The notes beneath the pieces were generated by a model that made no database searches, was not told where the DNA came from, and was given only the letters and a program-made list of their open reading frames with translations. From NCBI GenBank assembly GCA_033558025.1, contig JAUCEF010000018.1, positions 2,480,001-2,544,000 on the forward strand: a stretch of 64,000 bases of DNA, read 5' to 3'. Of the stretch, positions 63,300 through 64,000 are shown one piece after another; within the stretch, counting starts at the first letter, position 1; every line of letters starts with the position of its first letter. The stretch is from Phytophthora sp. 'mugwort'. Lineage: Eukaryota; Oomycota; Peronosporomycetes; Peronosporales; Peronosporaceae. A program made the position numbers and the translations under genes.

Positions 63300-64000
63300 A
63301 AACGCCTTGGATCGGCAGCGATCACGCTGTTCCTTGTTCCTATTCGGTTGCCCGTCGACGCCGTTGCACTTATAACCGCGGCGATTACCGTACACCTTGA
63401 GGCACATGACCAGGATTGGCTGGACTGGCGGGAGCCATGTCAATAAACAAAAGCTCAAAGTGGTGAGCCAGCTGGAGTTCCAAGCACTTGCTCTGCGCGT
63501 CCCGCAGGATCGTCGTTGGCGCAATACCATGCGCACATGCGGTTCTTGACCCATGCCCTCTCTACGCCTGAGCGCGGCGGTACTTGTGCTGCAAGACAAA
63601 AAACTTGTTTAAGCTCCCTCGCGTGCTCCAATGATGGCTCGATGGTGAATTCCCTCGCTGCAACTCGACAATGTTGATGGTCACGTGACCCGCTTACTGA
63701 TGGTAGCACCGTCTCCGGATTTTGCGCTGCGAGCATTTTGCATCTCGACAAGTGCATATGGTCTCCGTTGCAGTGCGTGCGGTCTCCACATGGCTAACCA
63801 TCACAGATTTCACCAGATTTGGATGGAAAGCCTCGACACGACCGGTCGGTCATCTTCAGTGTATTACTGTACAGTACTTAGACTGTATGCTACATATTAC
63901 AGTACTTCGAAGTATTAATACATGTACATTGCGAGCCTGCATTGACGTAATCTTCGACTAGCTGATCGGTCGCAATCGGTTTCAGTGCCACTTAACAAGA
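63300..64000. other. Intergenic; upstream of ALDH to window end
   Basis: No domain-bearing frame on either strand. The last 200 bases are AT-rich with repeated AGTACTT/ACAGTA motifs. Confidence 0.5.

Overview
The window looks like nuclear DNA of an oomycete, most likely Phytophthora. The signs are short GT-AG introns (about 60-80 bases), compact intergenic gaps between housekeeping genes, start-site motifs close to the oomycete initiator (TCATTYYNCAWTTT), a tandem family of GH72 cell-wall glucanosyltransferases, and a mix of decayed transposons (MULE, pogo, Tc1/mariner, PIF/Harbinger, hAT, Merlin, Gypsy, a TGTAAC-type LTR, a LINE fragment). Species is not determined. No prokaryote-type operon, CRISPR array or rRNA gene is seen.

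Layout. 1-7.1 kb is transposon debris (MULE, a Tc1-like element with long terminal inverted repeats, an intron-bearing pogo-like transposase pseudogene) plus one unidentified intact ORF at 1639-2376. 7.2-19.0 kb holds three GH72 paralogs on the + strand at 7186, 15540 and 17361. The first is separated from the other two by about 7 kb of Gypsy and MULE wreckage, with an LTR sitting inside the MULE. 19.3-39.1 kb is a gene-dense block: an 11-exon DegT/DnrJ-type PLP aminotransferase (-), a folate-biopterin transporter (+), a CAMK-like kinase (-), an anoctamin/TMEM16 protein (+), SKP1 (+), and a very large FG nucleoporin of Nup214 type (-).

39.7-53.7 kb is a second transposon block: Gypsy LTR plus gag/protease, an IS630/Tc1 element, pogo, Harbinger, hAT, LINE, a Merlin/IS1595-like transposase, a Myb-like Harbinger companion, and another Tc1 element with long inverted repeats. 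53.8-63.3 kb is a second housekeeping block: RABL2 (+), Nup85 (-), ELM1-like (+), eIF5 (-) and mitochondrial aldehyde dehydrogenase (-).

Functionally, the GH72 enzymes would remodel wall beta-1,3-glucan at the cell surface. The two nucleoporins belong to the nuclear pore (outer-ring Nup85, and a cytoplasmic-side FG/propeller protein). RABL2 fits an organism with flagellated zoospores. The alternation of gene-dense and transposon-dense blocks matches the known two-compartment organisation of Phytophthora genomes. Exon borders below were read by hand from GT/AG signals, reading frame and paralog or family alignment; no database search was run.
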